Part shown: piece after piece, positions 51,735 to 61,141 of the stretch
Layout of the letters: each line of letters starts with the position of its first letter
Numbering within the stretch: the first letter of the stretch is position 1
Translations under genes and position numbers: made by a program
Notes under the pieces: model-generated
The model's database searches: none
Seen by the model: only the letters and a program-made list of their open reading frames with translations
What the model was told of the DNA's origin: nothing
Assembly: GCF_017086465.1 (NCBI RefSeq)
Contig: NZ_CP070961.1
Coordinates: 868,001-932,000, forward strand
Reading direction: 5' to 3'
DNA length: 64,000 nucleotides
Origin: Nocardioides sp. zg-1228
GTDB taxonomy: Bacteria; Actinomycetota; Actinomycetes; Propionibacteriales; Nocardioidaceae

Positions 51735-53378
51735 TCAGGCGTGGCGCACGACCAGACGGCCGCCGTCGACCTCCCACCGCTGGTCGAGCCGGACGTTGGC
51801 CAGCAGGCGGCGGTCGTGCGAGACCAGCAGGAGTGCGCCGTCGTACGACGCCAGCGCGTCCTCGAGCTGCTCGATGGCCGGCAGGTCGAGGTGGTTGGTC
51901 GGCTCGTCGAGGACCAGCAGGTTGACCCCGCGCGCCTGGAGCAGCGCCATCGCCGCACGGGTGCGCTCGCCGGGGGAGAGGCGCGCGACCGGGCTGGCGA
52001 CCTGGTCGGCCCTGAGCCCGAACTTGGCGAGCAGCGTGCGCACCTCGGCCTGCGTCAGCTCCGGGACGACGGCCTCGAAGGCGTCGCCGAGCGGCAGGTC
52101 CTCCGCCAGGCCCGTGCGGGCCTGGTCGATGACGCCGATGGACACCGACGCACCCAGCGAGGCGGTGCCGGTGTCGGGCTCCGTGCGCCCGAGCAGCAGG
52201 CGCAGGAGCGTGGTCTTGCCTGCCCCGTTGGGGCCGGTGATGCCGATCCGGTCGCCCGCGTCGACCTGCGCGGAGACGGGCCCGAGGCGGAAGTCGCCGA
52301 AGCTCTTGGTCGCCTCGTTGAGCGTGGCCACGACCGCGCTGGAGCGCGGGGCGGCGGCGATGTCGAACTGCAGGACCCACTCCTTGCGCGGCTCCTCCAC
52401 CTCGTCGAGCCGCGCGATGCGCGACTCCATCTGGCGCACCTTCTGGGCCTGCTTCTCCGACGACTCGGTGGCGGCGCGGCGCCGGATCTTGTCGTTGTCG
52501 GGGCTCTTGCGCATCGCGTTGCGCACCCCCTGCGAGCTCCACTCGCGCTGGGTGCGCGCCCGCTGCACGAGGTCGGCGCGGGTCGAGGCGTACTGCTCGT
52601 AGGCGTCCCTCGCGTGACGGCGGGCGACGGCCCGCTCCTCCAGGAACGCCTCGTAGCCGCCGTCGTAGACGCTGACCCTGCCCTGGGCGAGGTCGAGCTC
52701 GACGATCCGGGTGACGCAGCGTGCGAGGAACTCGCGGTCGTGCGAGACCAGCACCACGCCACCGCGCAGCCCCTGCACGAACGCCTCCAGCCGCGCCAGC
52801 CCGTCGAGGTCGAGGTCGTTGGTCGGCTCGTCGAGCAGCACGATGTCGAAGCGGCTGAGCAGGAGCGCGGCCAACGCCACCCGGGCGGCCTGCCCACCGG
52901 AGAGCGTGGTCATCAGGGCGTCCGGGCCGACGTCGAGGCCGAGGTCGGCCAGCACCGGGGCGATCCGGTCCTCGAGGTCGGGCGCACCGCTCGCCAGCCA
53001 CCGGTCGAACGCCGCCGCGTAGGCGTCGTCCGCCCCGGGCTCGCCCGAGCCGAGCGCCTCGGCGGCCGACTCCATCGCCGCGGTCGCCTCGGCTGCACCC
53101 GTACGGCGCGCGAGGTAGTGCGCGATCGTCTCGCCGGGCACGCGCTCGTGCTCCTGCGGCAGCCAGCCGACGAAGGCGTCCCGGGGCGCGCACTCCACGG
53201 AGCCGGCCATCGGCGGCACCGACCCGCTGAGAAGGGACAGGAGCGTCGACTTCCCCGCGCCGTTGGCGCCGACCACGCCGATCACGTCGCCCGGCGCGAC
53301 GGTGAGGTCGAGGCCCTCGAAGAGCACCCGGTGGCCGTGCCCGCCGGCGAGGTCCTTCGCGACGAGGGTGGCGTTCAC
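51735..53378 (-). CDS. ABC-F family ATPase
   Basis: 547-aa soluble protein with two ABC domains and no membrane segment. Walker A motifs are GANGAGKSTL (about 37) and GPNGAGKTTL (about 375); signatures are LSGGQAARVALA and LSPGERTRAAMA. A charged linker rich in Arg/Glu at about 225-300 corresponds to the ribosome P-site tRNA interaction motif. ABC-F proteins act on ribosomes, some protecting them from antibiotics. Which subgroup this is cannot be told. ATG or GTG at 53378. Confidence 0.88.
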   Translation of the reverse strand: MNATLVAKDLAGGHGHRVLFEGLDLTVAPGDVIGVVGANGAGKSTLLSLLSGSVPPMAGSVECAPRDAFVGWLPQEHERVPGETIAHYLARRTGAAEATAAMESAAEALGSGEPGADDAYAAAFDRWLASGAPDLEDRIAPVLADLGLDVGPDALMTTLSGGQAARVALAALLLSRFDIVLLDEPTNDLDLDGLARLEAFVQGLRGGVVLVSHDREFLARCVTRIVELDLAQGRVSVYDGGYEAFLEERAVARRHARDAYEQYASTRADLVQRARTQREWSSQGVRNAMRKSPDNDKIRRRAATESSEKQAQKVRQMESRIARLDEVEEPRKEWVLQFDIAAAPRSSAVVATLNEATKSFGDFRLGPVSAQVDAGDRIGITGPNGAGKTTLLRLLLGRTEPDTGTASLGASVSIGVIDQARTGLAEDLPLGDAFEAVVPELTQAEVRTLLAKFGLRADQVASPVARLSPGERTRAAMALLQARGVNLLVLDEPTNHLDLPAIEQLEDALASYDGALLLVSHDRRLLANVRLDQRWEVDGGRLVVRHA

Positions 53379-53412
53379 GCGGAGGAGCCTACGTCCGCAC
53401 CGAGGGGGCCGC

Positions 53413-55146
53413 TCAGGCGCCGTCCTCGACCAGGGTGGTGGCGGGCAGCCAGTCGGCGCCGAGGAGCTGGGCGAGGTCGGCGAGTCCGCTGGTGTCGCCG
53501 CCCACCGTGTCGGAGGCCGCGGCGATGCGCTCGACCATGACCTTGCCGACCTGCTCCTCGACCGTGCCCTCGGCGTAGGCGATGTGCCACGGCGAGACCT
53601 GGTGGTCGCGGTGGGTGCGACCGGTCACCTGTCGGCCGGCGATGCCCGAGAAGCGGGCCTGGTGGAAGACCCCGACCCGCGGCTCCGTGCTCGCCTGACG
53701 GCCCCCGTCCAGGGTCTCGCCGGCGTGCAGGCTGATCGAGGCGACCGTCGTGAACACGCAGACCTTCGCCTGCCCGGTCTGGAACCGGAGCCGCTCGGCC
53801 TCGGGGTCGAACCGGTCGCGGCCGTAGATCGTGGCGACCTCGATGCCGCTGTCGCGCAGCCGGTCGGCGATCGGGTCGGCGGCAGTGCCGACGAACTCGA
53901 CCGAGCACGCCACCTGTCGCTCGGCCTCGACCTGCTGGGCGATCCAGGCCACCGTCGAGTCGACCCGGATCAGCCCGGCCTTCTGCCGGAAGCGCAGCAG
54001 CGCGGCCCGCCCCTTGGCGACGTTGCGGCCGCGTCGCGCGATGTCCATCTCGCGGCAGAACTCGCCCCACTCCGCCTCGTACGCCGCTCGCTCCGTGGGC
54101 GTGAGCGCCACCGGCATGCCGGAGATGGGCACCGGCCCCCACGGCGCGGCGCGGTGCAGCATCGCCGCGGGGCTCGCGTCGTCGAGCCAGCCCCGCACCA
54201 GCTCGAGGTCGGCCGCGCGCCGCGCCGGGTCGGCGGTCCACGTCGCGCCGTAGCGTCCCTGCTCCACCCCGACGCCGTGGCGCTCGAGCGCGGCGGCGAA
54301 GACGTCGCCGGGTCGGGTCGCCGACGTCCACTCCCGCATCGGCTCGCCGAGCACCTGCGCGTACGCCGGGGCGAGGTAGGGCAGCTCCAGCGGCGTGTGC
54401 CCGGGCGTCGCGGTGGTGGCGATGACGAACGGCGCCCGGTCGTGCGGCTTCCCATGACCGGAGATCCGCGCCCAGAGCTTCCACCGCTTCGTCGTGGTGC
54501 GCCGCAGGGCGTGGGCCTCGTCGGCGATGATCACGTCCCAGTCGTGGCCCGTGACCTTGTCCAGCCGGTCCCACGTGATCACGACCCACTCCAGGCCGCC
54601 GTCGCCCAGCGCGGTGATCGTGCGGCACCAGTGGCCGATCGTGATCGCGGCGGGCCGGTCGGCGACGACCAGCACCCGCTTCGCGCCACGCAGGTCGCCG
54701 ACGGCCTGCGCCCCGAGCACCGCGGAGATCGTCTTGCCGACGCCGGGCTCGTCGGCGAGCAGGAACTGCCGCCCGCCCGCCTCGGCCCGCGCCGCGATCG
54801 CGTCGGCCGCCTCGAACTGGATCCGCCGCGGCTCGAGCGTGTCGCTCGGCTCGGGGGCGGGCGTCGGGTCGTCGGGGTTGAGCGTGTTCTCGATGAACCG
54901 GCCGAGGGTGTGGGGACCCGGCGCGTAGGGCTCGAGGTGCGCGGGCAGCGCGCGCCCGACGTACAGGTGGGTCTTCACGGCGGGGTGCCACGCGGCGCCG
55001 TCGACCTGGGTCCCGTAGGGGACGTCGAGCACCCACACCCGCTCGCCCGGCCCGGCGACCGGCAGCGGCCGCTGCTGCGTACGTGCGCCGCCGCGGCGCG
55101 AGGGTGCGCCGCGCCGACGAGCACCGGATCGTCGAGGGCTGGCCAC
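53413..55146 (-). CDS. SNF2-type DEAD/DEAH helicase
   Basis: 577 aa. An N-terminal 90-residue region (DVPYGTQVDGAAWHPAVKTH) is not a known helicase part. Then come Walker A ADEPGVGKTI at 131-140, DEAH at 209-212, ATTATP as motif III and GRTHRD at 509-514 as motif VI. The architecture recalls stand-alone SNF2-like helicases of phages and plasmids, but no phage genes surround it. GTG start at 55146. The 3' end is 34 bp from the ABC-F start. Function unknown. Confidence 0.8.
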   Translation of the reverse strand: MASPRRSGARRRGAPSRRGGARTQQRPLPVAGPGERVWVLDVPYGTQVDGAAWHPAVKTHLYVGRALPAHLEPYAPGPHTLGRFIENTLNPDDPTPAPEPSDTLEPRRIQFEAADAIAARAEAGGRQFLLADEPGVGKTISAVLGAQAVGDLRGAKRVLVVADRPAAITIGHWCRTITALGDGGLEWVVITWDRLDKVTGHDWDVIIADEAHALRRTTTKRWKLWARISGHGKPHDRAPFVIATTATPGHTPLELPYLAPAYAQVLGEPMREWTSATRPGDVFAAALERHGVGVEQGRYGATWTADPARRAADLELVRGWLDDASPAAMLHRAAPWGPVPISGMPVALTPTERAAYEAEWGEFCREMDIARRGRNVAKGRAALLRFRQKAGLIRVDSTVAWIAQQVEAERQVACSVEFVGTAADPIADRLRDSGIEVATIYGRDRFDPEAERLRFQTGQAKVCVFTTVASISLHAGETLDGGRQASTEPRVGVFHQARFSGIAGRQVTGRTHRDHQVSPWHIAYAEGTVEEQVGKVMVERIAAASDTVGGDTSGLADLAQLLGADWLPATTLVEDGA

Positions 55147-55269
55147 CCCGGGACGCTATCGGGGTCTCCCTCACGAGCAGCCGCGCCCCGCCCATAGGGT
55201 GGCGACGCCCGTCTCGGGGCCCACCTGGACGCCGACCCCGGCGCGTCCTGTCGTCAGTGAAGGAACTCC

Positions 55270-56220
55270 ATGTGCCGAGTGCTCGCCTACATCGGGCCGG
55301 AGACGCCGCTCGAGAGCCTGCTGCTCACACCGTCGAACAGCCTGGTCAACCAGGCCCTCGACCCTGAGCACTACCCGGACCTCCAGCTGGCGGGCTGGGG
55401 GTTCGCGGCCTGGAGCGAGCACCTGCTCAAGCCGGAGGACCCCTTCCACTACCGCCGGCCCATGGCGGCCTTCTACGACGACAACGCCCCGCACATCGTC
55501 CCCAGCCTCCGGGCCAACACGATGCTCGCCCACGTGCGCGCGGCCAGCTATGACTCGGCGGCCGTCATCGTCGACGAGAACTGCCACCCCTTCGCCTTCG
55601 ACGAGACCCCCTGGGTCATCGCCCAGAACGGCGACCTGCCCCACTGGATGCTCCTGCAGAGGGAGCTGCTGCAGCACTGCGAGGACAGGTACCTCGCGCA
55701 GATGCGGGGCACCACGGACACGGAGTTCCTCTACGTGCTGCTGCTCTCGCTGCTCGACGGCGACACCGACAAGGACGTCCAGCGCGCGATCGAGGAGATG
55801 GTGGGCCTCATCGCGCAGGCGATGAAGGACCTCGACCTGCCCGCCCTGACCAAGCTGAAGATGGCGCTGGTGTCGCCCCACCGGATCATCGGGGTCAACG
55901 TCGGTCTCGGGCACCAGGGCGAGACCCACCCGGCGGGCGACTGGAAGACGCTGCGGGAGTCCGGTCCGGGCACGGACGACTTCGCCCTGTCGATGCTCCT
56001 CGAGCCGATGTACCTGCTCGTCGGCCGCCACGTGCCGCGCGACGACACCGCCTACGACTTCGAGGCGTGCGACGAGGACGAGGCGACGGCCGCCATCTTC
56101 GCCTCCGAGGCGCTGACCGAGGACGCCGACGGCTGGTCGCACGTCGAGTTCGGCCAGATCGTGTTCCTCGAGAGGACCGACGGGCGCATCACCCGGACCG
56201 TCAACACGCTGTCGGTGTAG
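55270..56220 (+). CDS. Class II glutamine amidotransferase
   Basis: 316 aa beginning MCRVLAYIG, so Cys2 is the N-terminal nucleophile after Met removal. The Ntn fold motifs LAHVRAAS and FAFDETPWVIAQNGDLP are present. It resembles the YafJ/EgtC group of stand-alone glutaminase domains; the acceptor is unknown. No ergothioneine genes lie nearby. ATG 55270 behind AAGGA. Confidence 0.83.
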   Translation: MCRVLAYIGPETPLESLLLTPSNSLVNQALDPEHYPDLQLAGWGFAAWSEHLLKPEDPFHYRRPMAAFYDDNAPHIVPSLRANTMLAHVRAASYDSAAVIVDENCHPFAFDETPWVIAQNGDLPHWMLLQRELLQHCEDRYLAQMRGTTDTEFLYVLLLSLLDGDTDKDVQRAIEEMVGLIAQAMKDLDLPALTKLKMALVSPHRIIGVNVGLGHQGETHPAGDWKTLRESGPGTDDFALSMLLEPMYLLVGRHVPRDDTAYDFEACDEDEATAAIFASEALTEDADGWSHVEFGQIVFLERTDGRITRTVNTLSV

Positions 56221-56241
56221 GCGGGCGGTCAGGTGCGTGGG

Positions 56242-56427
56242 TCAGTCGCCCTTGGGCATGACGATCCACGCGATGACGTACGCGAGCTCGCCCGCGCCCA
56301 CGAGGCCGAAGACCACGAAGCCGAGGCGGACCAGTCCCCGCGGGATCCCGAACCTGTCTGCCAGGCCGGCGCAGACTCCAGCGAGCCACCGTCCTTCGCT
56401 GGGGCGTACCAATCGTGACGTAGACAT
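56242..56427 (-). CDS. PspC-domain small membrane protein
   Basis: 61 aa with RLVRPSEGRWLAGVCAGLAD, the PspC signature, and one or two hydrophobic stretches ending AYVIAWIVMPKGD. PspC proteins take part in membrane stress responses. ATG 56427 is preferred (purine-rich GAAGGA upstream); ATG 56433 adds two residues. Confidence 0.8.
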   Translation of the reverse strand: MSTSRLVRPSEGRWLAGVCAGLADRFGIPRGLVRLGFVVFGLVGAGELAYVIAWIVMPKGD

Positions 56428-56611
56428 GGGCATCCTTCGGCTGGCTGAGGTCGGCGGTGCGGGGCGCAGCCATCCTCGCAGAGGCATCCGGGATGGGGCA
56501 GAAGCGACGGCGTGCCCCGGGGGCTTGCCGACAGGCGGCGCATTGACGCGTCGCGGGGAGGGGTGTCTAGTGGTGGGGCCGGCTCGGCGGCCTGATGCCA
56601 GGGAGCAGACG

Positions 56612-57964
56612 ATGACTGCAGCGACGTACCTCGACGGCAACTTCGCGCCGGTCGCCACCGAGGTGACCGCCACGGATCTGGAGGTCACGGGGGCGGTGCC
56701 GCCGGACCTGGCGGGCAGGTACATCCGCACCGGGCCCAACCCGTTCGCAGCGGAGGCCGACACCTACCACTGGTTCGCGGGCGACGGGATGGTGCACGGC
56801 GTCGACCTGCACGGCGGCCGGCCACGCTGGTATCGCAACCGCTGGGTGCGCAGTCCCGAGGCCAGCGCGCACCTCGGTGAGTCTCCCGTGCCCCATGCGG
56901 ACGGCGGGTGGTATCCCGGCTCGGGCAACACCAGCGTGTTCGCCCACGCCGGCCGGATCCTGGCCGTGACCGAGGGGTCGCTGCCCTACGAGCTGACGGG
57001 CGAGCTGGAGACGGTCGCCACGCGCAACTTCGGTGGCCCGCTCCCTGGTGGCATCAACGCTCACCCCAAGTTCGACCCGAGCACCGGCGAGATGCACGTG
57101 ATGACCTACGGCTTCGACGACCCCGCGTTGCGCTATCACGTGATCGACCCTGCCGGGGAGCTCGTCAGGACCGTCGACGTCGACCTGCCGGCTCCGGTCA
57201 TGCTCCACGACATGGGCCTGACCGCGTCCCGGGTCGTGCTCTTCGACCTGCCTGTGCTCTTCGACCTCGAGCTCGCCCTCCAAGGCGTCTCCCTGCCCTT
57301 CCGCTGGCGCCCCGACAACGGGGCTCGGGTCGGGCTCCTGCCCCGGGCCGGCACCGGGTCCGACGTCGTGTGGATCGACGTCGAGCCGTGCTTCGTCTAC
57401 CACCCCCTCAACGCCTTCGACGACGGTGATCGAGTGATCATCGACCTGGTGGTGCACGACCATGCCTTCGCCGAGGACGGCGAGCCGTTGGCCGATCACC
57501 CCCGCCTGGAGCGCTGGACGATCGACCCGCGGGCACGCAGGGTCCTCACCGAGACGATCGACGATCGCGGCACCGAGTTCCCCCGCGGGGACGAACGACT
57601 CACGGGCCGTCGCCACCGCTACGGCTACACGATCGGCTCGTCCTCGGTGCGCGACCTCGGCGCCCTGGGCGACGACCCCCGCACCGCTGTGCGCAAGCAC
57701 GACCTCGTCGGCGGCACCACCGCCGAGCTGGACCTGGGCCCCGGACGCATCTCCAGCGAAATGGCGTTCGTCCCGGCCGGCAGCGCGGCCGGCGAGGACG
57801 ACGGGTGGCTGATGGGCTACGTGTACGACGCCGCGCGCGGCGCCAGCGATCTGGTGATCCTCGATGCCCACGACTTCGGACCACCGGTGGCCACGGTCCA
57901 CCTGCCGGTCCGGGTGCCGCAGGGGTTCCACGGCAACTGGATCCCCGACTCCGCCCTCGCCTGA
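56612..57964 (+). CDS. Carotenoid oxygenase (RPE65 family)
   Basis: 450-aa non-heme iron dioxygenase that cleaves a carbon-carbon double bond of carotenoids or stilbenes. The four iron-binding His are all identifiable: His151 (NAHPKFD), His199 (MLHDMG), His264 (YHPLNAFD) and His440 (FHGNW). ATG 56612 behind GGGAG. No carotenoid biosynthesis genes are in the window, so the substrate is open; lignostilbene-type activity is possible. Confidence 0.88.
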   Translation: MTAATYLDGNFAPVATEVTATDLEVTGAVPPDLAGRYIRTGPNPFAAEADTYHWFAGDGMVHGVDLHGGRPRWYRNRWVRSPEASAHLGESPVPHADGGWYPGSGNTSVFAHAGRILAVTEGSLPYELTGELETVATRNFGGPLPGGINAHPKFDPSTGEMHVMTYGFDDPALRYHVIDPAGELVRTVDVDLPAPVMLHDMGLTASRVVLFDLPVLFDLELALQGVSLPFRWRPDNGARVGLLPRAGTGSDVVWIDVEPCFVYHPLNAFDDGDRVIIDLVVHDHAFAEDGEPLADHPRLERWTIDPRARRVLTETIDDRGTEFPRGDERLTGRRHRYGYTIGSSSVRDLGALGDDPRTAVRKHDLVGGTTAELDLGPGRISSEMAFVPAGSAAGEDDGWLMGYVYDAARGASDLVILDAHDFGPPVATVHLPVRVPQGFHGNWIPDSALA

Positions 57965-58028
57965 GCGGTCGGACCCGGGTGGCCAACGCGCCGTCCGGTT
58001 TCCGCCAGAACCCCGTCGCCTCGCTCGC

Positions 58029-58041
58029 CAGACTCGGTGCA
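58029..58041 (+). promoter_or_regulatory. -10 box for leaderless flavin reductase-like gene
   Basis: CAGACT at 58029-58034, 6 nt, then ATG at 58041. Confidence 0.45.
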
Positions 58042-58694
58042 TGCACCGAGTCCTCCCTCTCAAGGTCCACTACTACGGAACGCCCGTCGTCCTGGTCTCG
58101 TCCGCCAACCCCGACGGCACCACCAACGTGGCGCCGATGTCCTCTGCCTGGTGGCTGGGGCAGCACGCAGTGTTGGGCCTGGCCGCCTCCTCCCGCACCA
58201 CGCAGAACATGCTGCGTACAGGGGAGGCGGTCCTCAACCTCGCCTCAGCCGACCTGGTCGGCCACGTCGACCGGCTTGCGCTGCTCAGCGGCTCGCCCGA
58301 GCTGTCGCCGCACAAGCGTGACACTGGGTACCGCTACGAGCCGCGCAAGTTCGAGGTCGCCGGGCTGACCCCTGAGCCGTCGGATCTGATCGCCCCGGAC
58401 CGAGTGGTCGAATGCCCGATCCAGCTCGAGTGCCACGTGTCGAGCCACTACCCGATCGACCCGGACTCTCCGGGAGCGCTCGCCATCCACGTCCGGGTGC
58501 TGCGCGCCCACGTGGACGATGCCGTACGGCTGCCCGGCAGCGACCACATCGACCCGAAGGCTTGGGACCCACTCATCATGAAGTTCTGTGACTTCTTCGG
58601 CGACAGCCAGCCGCTGATTCCCTCGCGGCTCGCAGCGGGCTGGAGGATGCCGGGCCGGCTCGGCGATCGGCGCTCGTGCGCCCGAAGCAGCTGA
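58041..58694 (+). CDS. Flavin reductase-like (split-barrel FMN-binding) protein
   Basis: 217 aa. The N-terminal half follows the flavin-reductase split barrel: VVLVSSANPDGTTNVAPMSS, then LGLAASSRTTQNML. Proteins of this group bind FMN and reduce it or use it on small molecules. The gene starts 77 bp after the carotenoid oxygenase stop on the same strand. Catalytic role not determined. Confidence 0.75.
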   Translation: MHRVLPLKVHYYGTPVVLVSSANPDGTTNVAPMSSAWWLGQHAVLGLAASSRTTQNMLRTGEAVLNLASADLVGHVDRLALLSGSPELSPHKRDTGYRYEPRKFEVAGLTPEPSDLIAPDRVVECPIQLECHVSSHYPIDPDSPGALAIHVRVLRAHVDDAVRLPGSDHIDPKAWDPLIMKFCDFFGDSQPLIPSRLAAGWRMPGRLGDRRSCARSS

Positions 58695-58739
58695 CGGACG
58701 ATCAACGCTGACGGTGGATGCGGATGATCGGCATCTCAA

Positions 58740-58765
58740 CGCCGCCGGAACTGTTCACGGCGGCG
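58740..58765. terminator. Candidate bidirectional terminator
   Basis: CGCCGCCG (58740-58747) and CGGCGGCG (58758-58765), an 8-bp stem with a 10-nt loop, between the flavin reductase-like gene (+) and the YihY gene (-). Confidence 0.45.
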
Positions 58766-58830
58766 GCGCAAGCGGGGAGACAGTCTCACTGGCTGCGAAG
58801 CCGACGTCGAACAGGAAGGGAAGTCGCTGG

Positions 58831-59814
58831 TCATGGACGATTGAGGTGGTGCGGCGTGCTGTCAGCGACGACCGCGCCCCGCTGGCCCACCGGACGTTCA
58901 GGACCCGTCGTGGAGTCATACGTGGTCTGCCTTTCGGACTCGCCGTTGACAGCGGCTCCGAACACCACCAGCAGCACGGTGAACCAGAGCCAGAACATGC
59001 TGATCACCACACCGGCCAGCGAGCCGTAGATGGTCCCGTAGGTACCGAGGTTCTGCACGTAGACGAAGAGCGCGACAGAGCCCGCCGCCCACAGCACGGT
59101 GGCGCCCACGGCCCCCCACGTCGTCCATCGCCATTGTGGGTCCTTGCGGTCCGGGCCGAACCTGTAGAGGACGGCGAGCGTCGTGCACATCAGCACCGCC
59201 ATCGCCGGCCACGCCGCCACCGCCGCCACGGCACGGACGTAGCCTGGTGAACTGTCGATGGCCCGGGTCGTCACACCGGCCAGAGCGATCGCGGCGCCCA
59301 GGAAGAGCGCACCCCCAAGGACGAACGAGAGACCCAGGACCGTGCGCCGCACAAAGCCCCTGGACTCCGTCTCGTGGTAGGCCACGTTCAACGCGTCGAT
59401 GAGAGCCACCATCGCGGTGGTGGCTGTCCACAAGGCGAGCCCCAGACCTACGAGACCGCGCACCGTCAGCACCTCCGCCGAAGCGGTCGTGATGCTGGTC
59501 AGCTGATCGGTCACCAGGACTTCCACCTGGGGCGGCAGCACCTCCGCAACCCCCGCGAGCTGACTACGGGCCTGCCCAGGGGTGTTGAGCGCACCGTAGA
59601 CCGACAGCGCCGTCACCAACACGGGCGCGACGGACAAGACAGCGAAGAACGCGACACCGGCGCTGAGGAAGGGAAGACGTGCCTGCACTACATGCCCTGC
59701 AGCGCGTCGCACGAGTTCGCCCCAGCTCCGGGCCGACAGCCGCCCAGGAGCGACAGCATCGTCCACCCCAGCATTCGGCGATTCCCTCGAGCTCCGCGTC
59801 ACCGGACCAATCAT
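58831..59814 (-). CDS. YihY/BrkB-family membrane protein
   Basis: 327 aa with six membrane helices. The opening block (LPFLSAGVAFFAVLSVAPVL) and the WTATTAMVALIDALNVAYHE motif are the YihY family core, once misnamed RNase BN. Role unknown. ATG 59814 behind a GGTGGGG stretch; a longer frame to 59895 is possible. Confidence 0.85.
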   Translation of the reverse strand: MIGPVTRSSRESPNAGVDDAVAPGRLSARSWGELVRRAAGHVVQARLPFLSAGVAFFAVLSVAPVLVTALSVYGALNTPGQARSQLAGVAEVLPPQVEVLVTDQLTSITTASAEVLTVRGLVGLGLALWTATTAMVALIDALNVAYHETESRGFVRRTVLGLSFVLGGALFLGAAIALAGVTTRAIDSSPGYVRAVAAVAAWPAMAVLMCTTLAVLYRFGPDRKDPQWRWTTWGAVGATVLWAAGSVALFVYVQNLGTYGTIYGSLAGVVISMFWLWFTVLLVVFGAAVNGESERQTTYDSTTGPERPVGQRGAVVADSTPHHLNRP

Positions 59815-59957
59815 TCGCCCCACCCACCCGGGTGTCGACGCCTGACGACATACCGACTCGCGGCGGTGTGACGCAGACAGCCAAGGCCTCGCCACGCATC
59901 GGGTAGCCCCGACCGTTCAGCCAGCGAGTCAAGCGGGATCGCGATCTGCGGCTGCGA

Positions 59958-60754
59958 TCAGCTGCCGTGTGTCATCAAGATCTTGATCTCATCCGTAGTC
60001 GGTTCAATCTGGCCTCGCCGACACTGGGGGTCGGTGACAGCGAGTCTCCAGTGAGCTGCTTCAGAGTCATCCGAAGCGTTGTCGTCGCTGGGCTCCTTGG
60101 GAATTGCAATCACCAAGACCTCGAATGCAGTTGGACATTTGACTCCGAGCAGCGCAGCGATCGCCCCATCCGGATCAGTCAGCGAAGCGCGTGCGGGTTG
60201 AAGCACTTGGGTCGCCGACGAGGCGGAACCGCCCGCATCCTCATCCTCATCCTCAGATGAAGCGGAGACAGTTACCAAGAACATCACGATCCCCACCACC
60301 ACTACTGCCGCAGCAATGAACAGCTGCGGTTTAACCGCTTCGAACCGCGCACTTAGGCGAACGTACGCGCCCATCGCGAGGAGCCGACGAGTCACTCGGC
60401 CTGCTGCTTCGATCCGCGTTCCGGCGTCCTTCTCAGCTTGCTCCAAAGCAGCGAAGGCGTCCGGGTCGCTCGTCACCTCGCGGAGCGCGACGATATTGGT
60501 GAGGACTGCGTACTCGCTGTCTCGGGCTTCCGCGAACTCGTTTAAGTTCGTGGCCCAACTGCCCAGGTACGCCTCGGGATCCGCTTCAACACGAGCCCTC
60601 AACCCCGCGAAAGCAGCGTCATCCTGCAGTTCGACGAAGCTGACGGTCGCCGGCACCAGGAGAGATGTCGTTTGCCAGACGATCCATGCGACGCCGCCCA
60701 ACGCAAGTAGGGCACCGAGGGCAATGAACAAGATGGCTAGTAGCGAGGGATCGA
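59958..60754 (-). pseudogene. C-terminal part of a frameshifted two-helix membrane protein
   Basis: From about 60754 down to 59958 the frame codes for a second membrane helix (LLAILFIALGALLALGGVAW), a soluble region of about 130 residues rich in Ala/Glu, a third helix, an acidic tract and a C-terminal tail with two Cys. No good start lies in this frame; it continues the protein begun at 60907 in another frame. An intact-looking frame open to 60866 would need a TTG start and an Arg-rich unnatural N terminus. Joining the two needs one extra base, so it is either a real frameshift or a sequence error. No family recognised. Confidence 0.5.
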
Positions 60755-60907
60755 CCTGTCGAGTCCGGCAAGTGGGGCCGTGCCGATGAGCAATGCACCG
60801 AGGCCAGCGAACGCGGTTGCGATCCACTTGACCACGTCCCGTGTCTGAGTGGTCGCTGCCTCCCAAGCGGCTACCTCTTCTTTGATGCGATCATCAGCAT
60901 CGGCCAC
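60737..60907 (-). pseudogene. N-terminal part of the frameshifted membrane protein
   Basis: 56 codons starting at GTG 60907 behind GGAAGGGG: an amphipathic acidic N terminus (DDRIKEEVAAWEAAT) and a first membrane helix (WIATAFAGLGALLIG), then a stop at 60737 just where the hydrophobic hairpin should continue. The continuation is found in the -1 frame. The start lies 3 nt after the stop of the upstream small gene, so both form one operon. Confidence 0.5.
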
Positions 60908-60910
60908 GAG

Positions 60911-61141
60911 TCACCCCTTCCGACGCAAGGACGTTTCGGACTTGGCAGCTTTCGCGGCCTCATCCTGGGCGCTTCGAAGCTCGTCGCGCGTCTTCCTCGA
61001 GACCTTGCCCCCAGAGCCGTCTGTCGGGGCCGTAGAGCTTCTACGCGTCCAGACGCTTTGCCGGCACACCAGCACGACCTTGTTGTCGTCGGACATTTCG
61101 ACAGCGTTCTCCCGACCGCAGGCTTCACCAAGTTTCGCCAT
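60911..61141 (-). CDS. Small basic hypothetical protein
   Basis: 76 aa. Three Cys in the first half (GEACGRE, VCRQ) and a Lys/Arg/Ala-rich helical tail (KTRDELRSAQDEAAKAAK). ATG 61141 behind GAGGGGG. Cotranscribed with the frameshifted membrane protein. No family recognised. Confidence 0.55.
   Translation of the reverse strand: MAKLGEACGRENAVEMSDDNKVVLVCRQSVWTRRSSTAPTDGSGGKVSRKTRDELRSAQDEAAKAAKSETSLRRKG

Noticed and set aside
58714..59250. 178-codon + strand frame within the YihY gene
   Set aside because: Opposite strand to a clear six-helix protein; composition is not protein-like.
60737..60760. Programmed -1 frameshift at the split membrane gene
   Set aside because: No X-XXY-YYZ slippery site or clear downstream structure was seen; mutation or sequence error is simpler.
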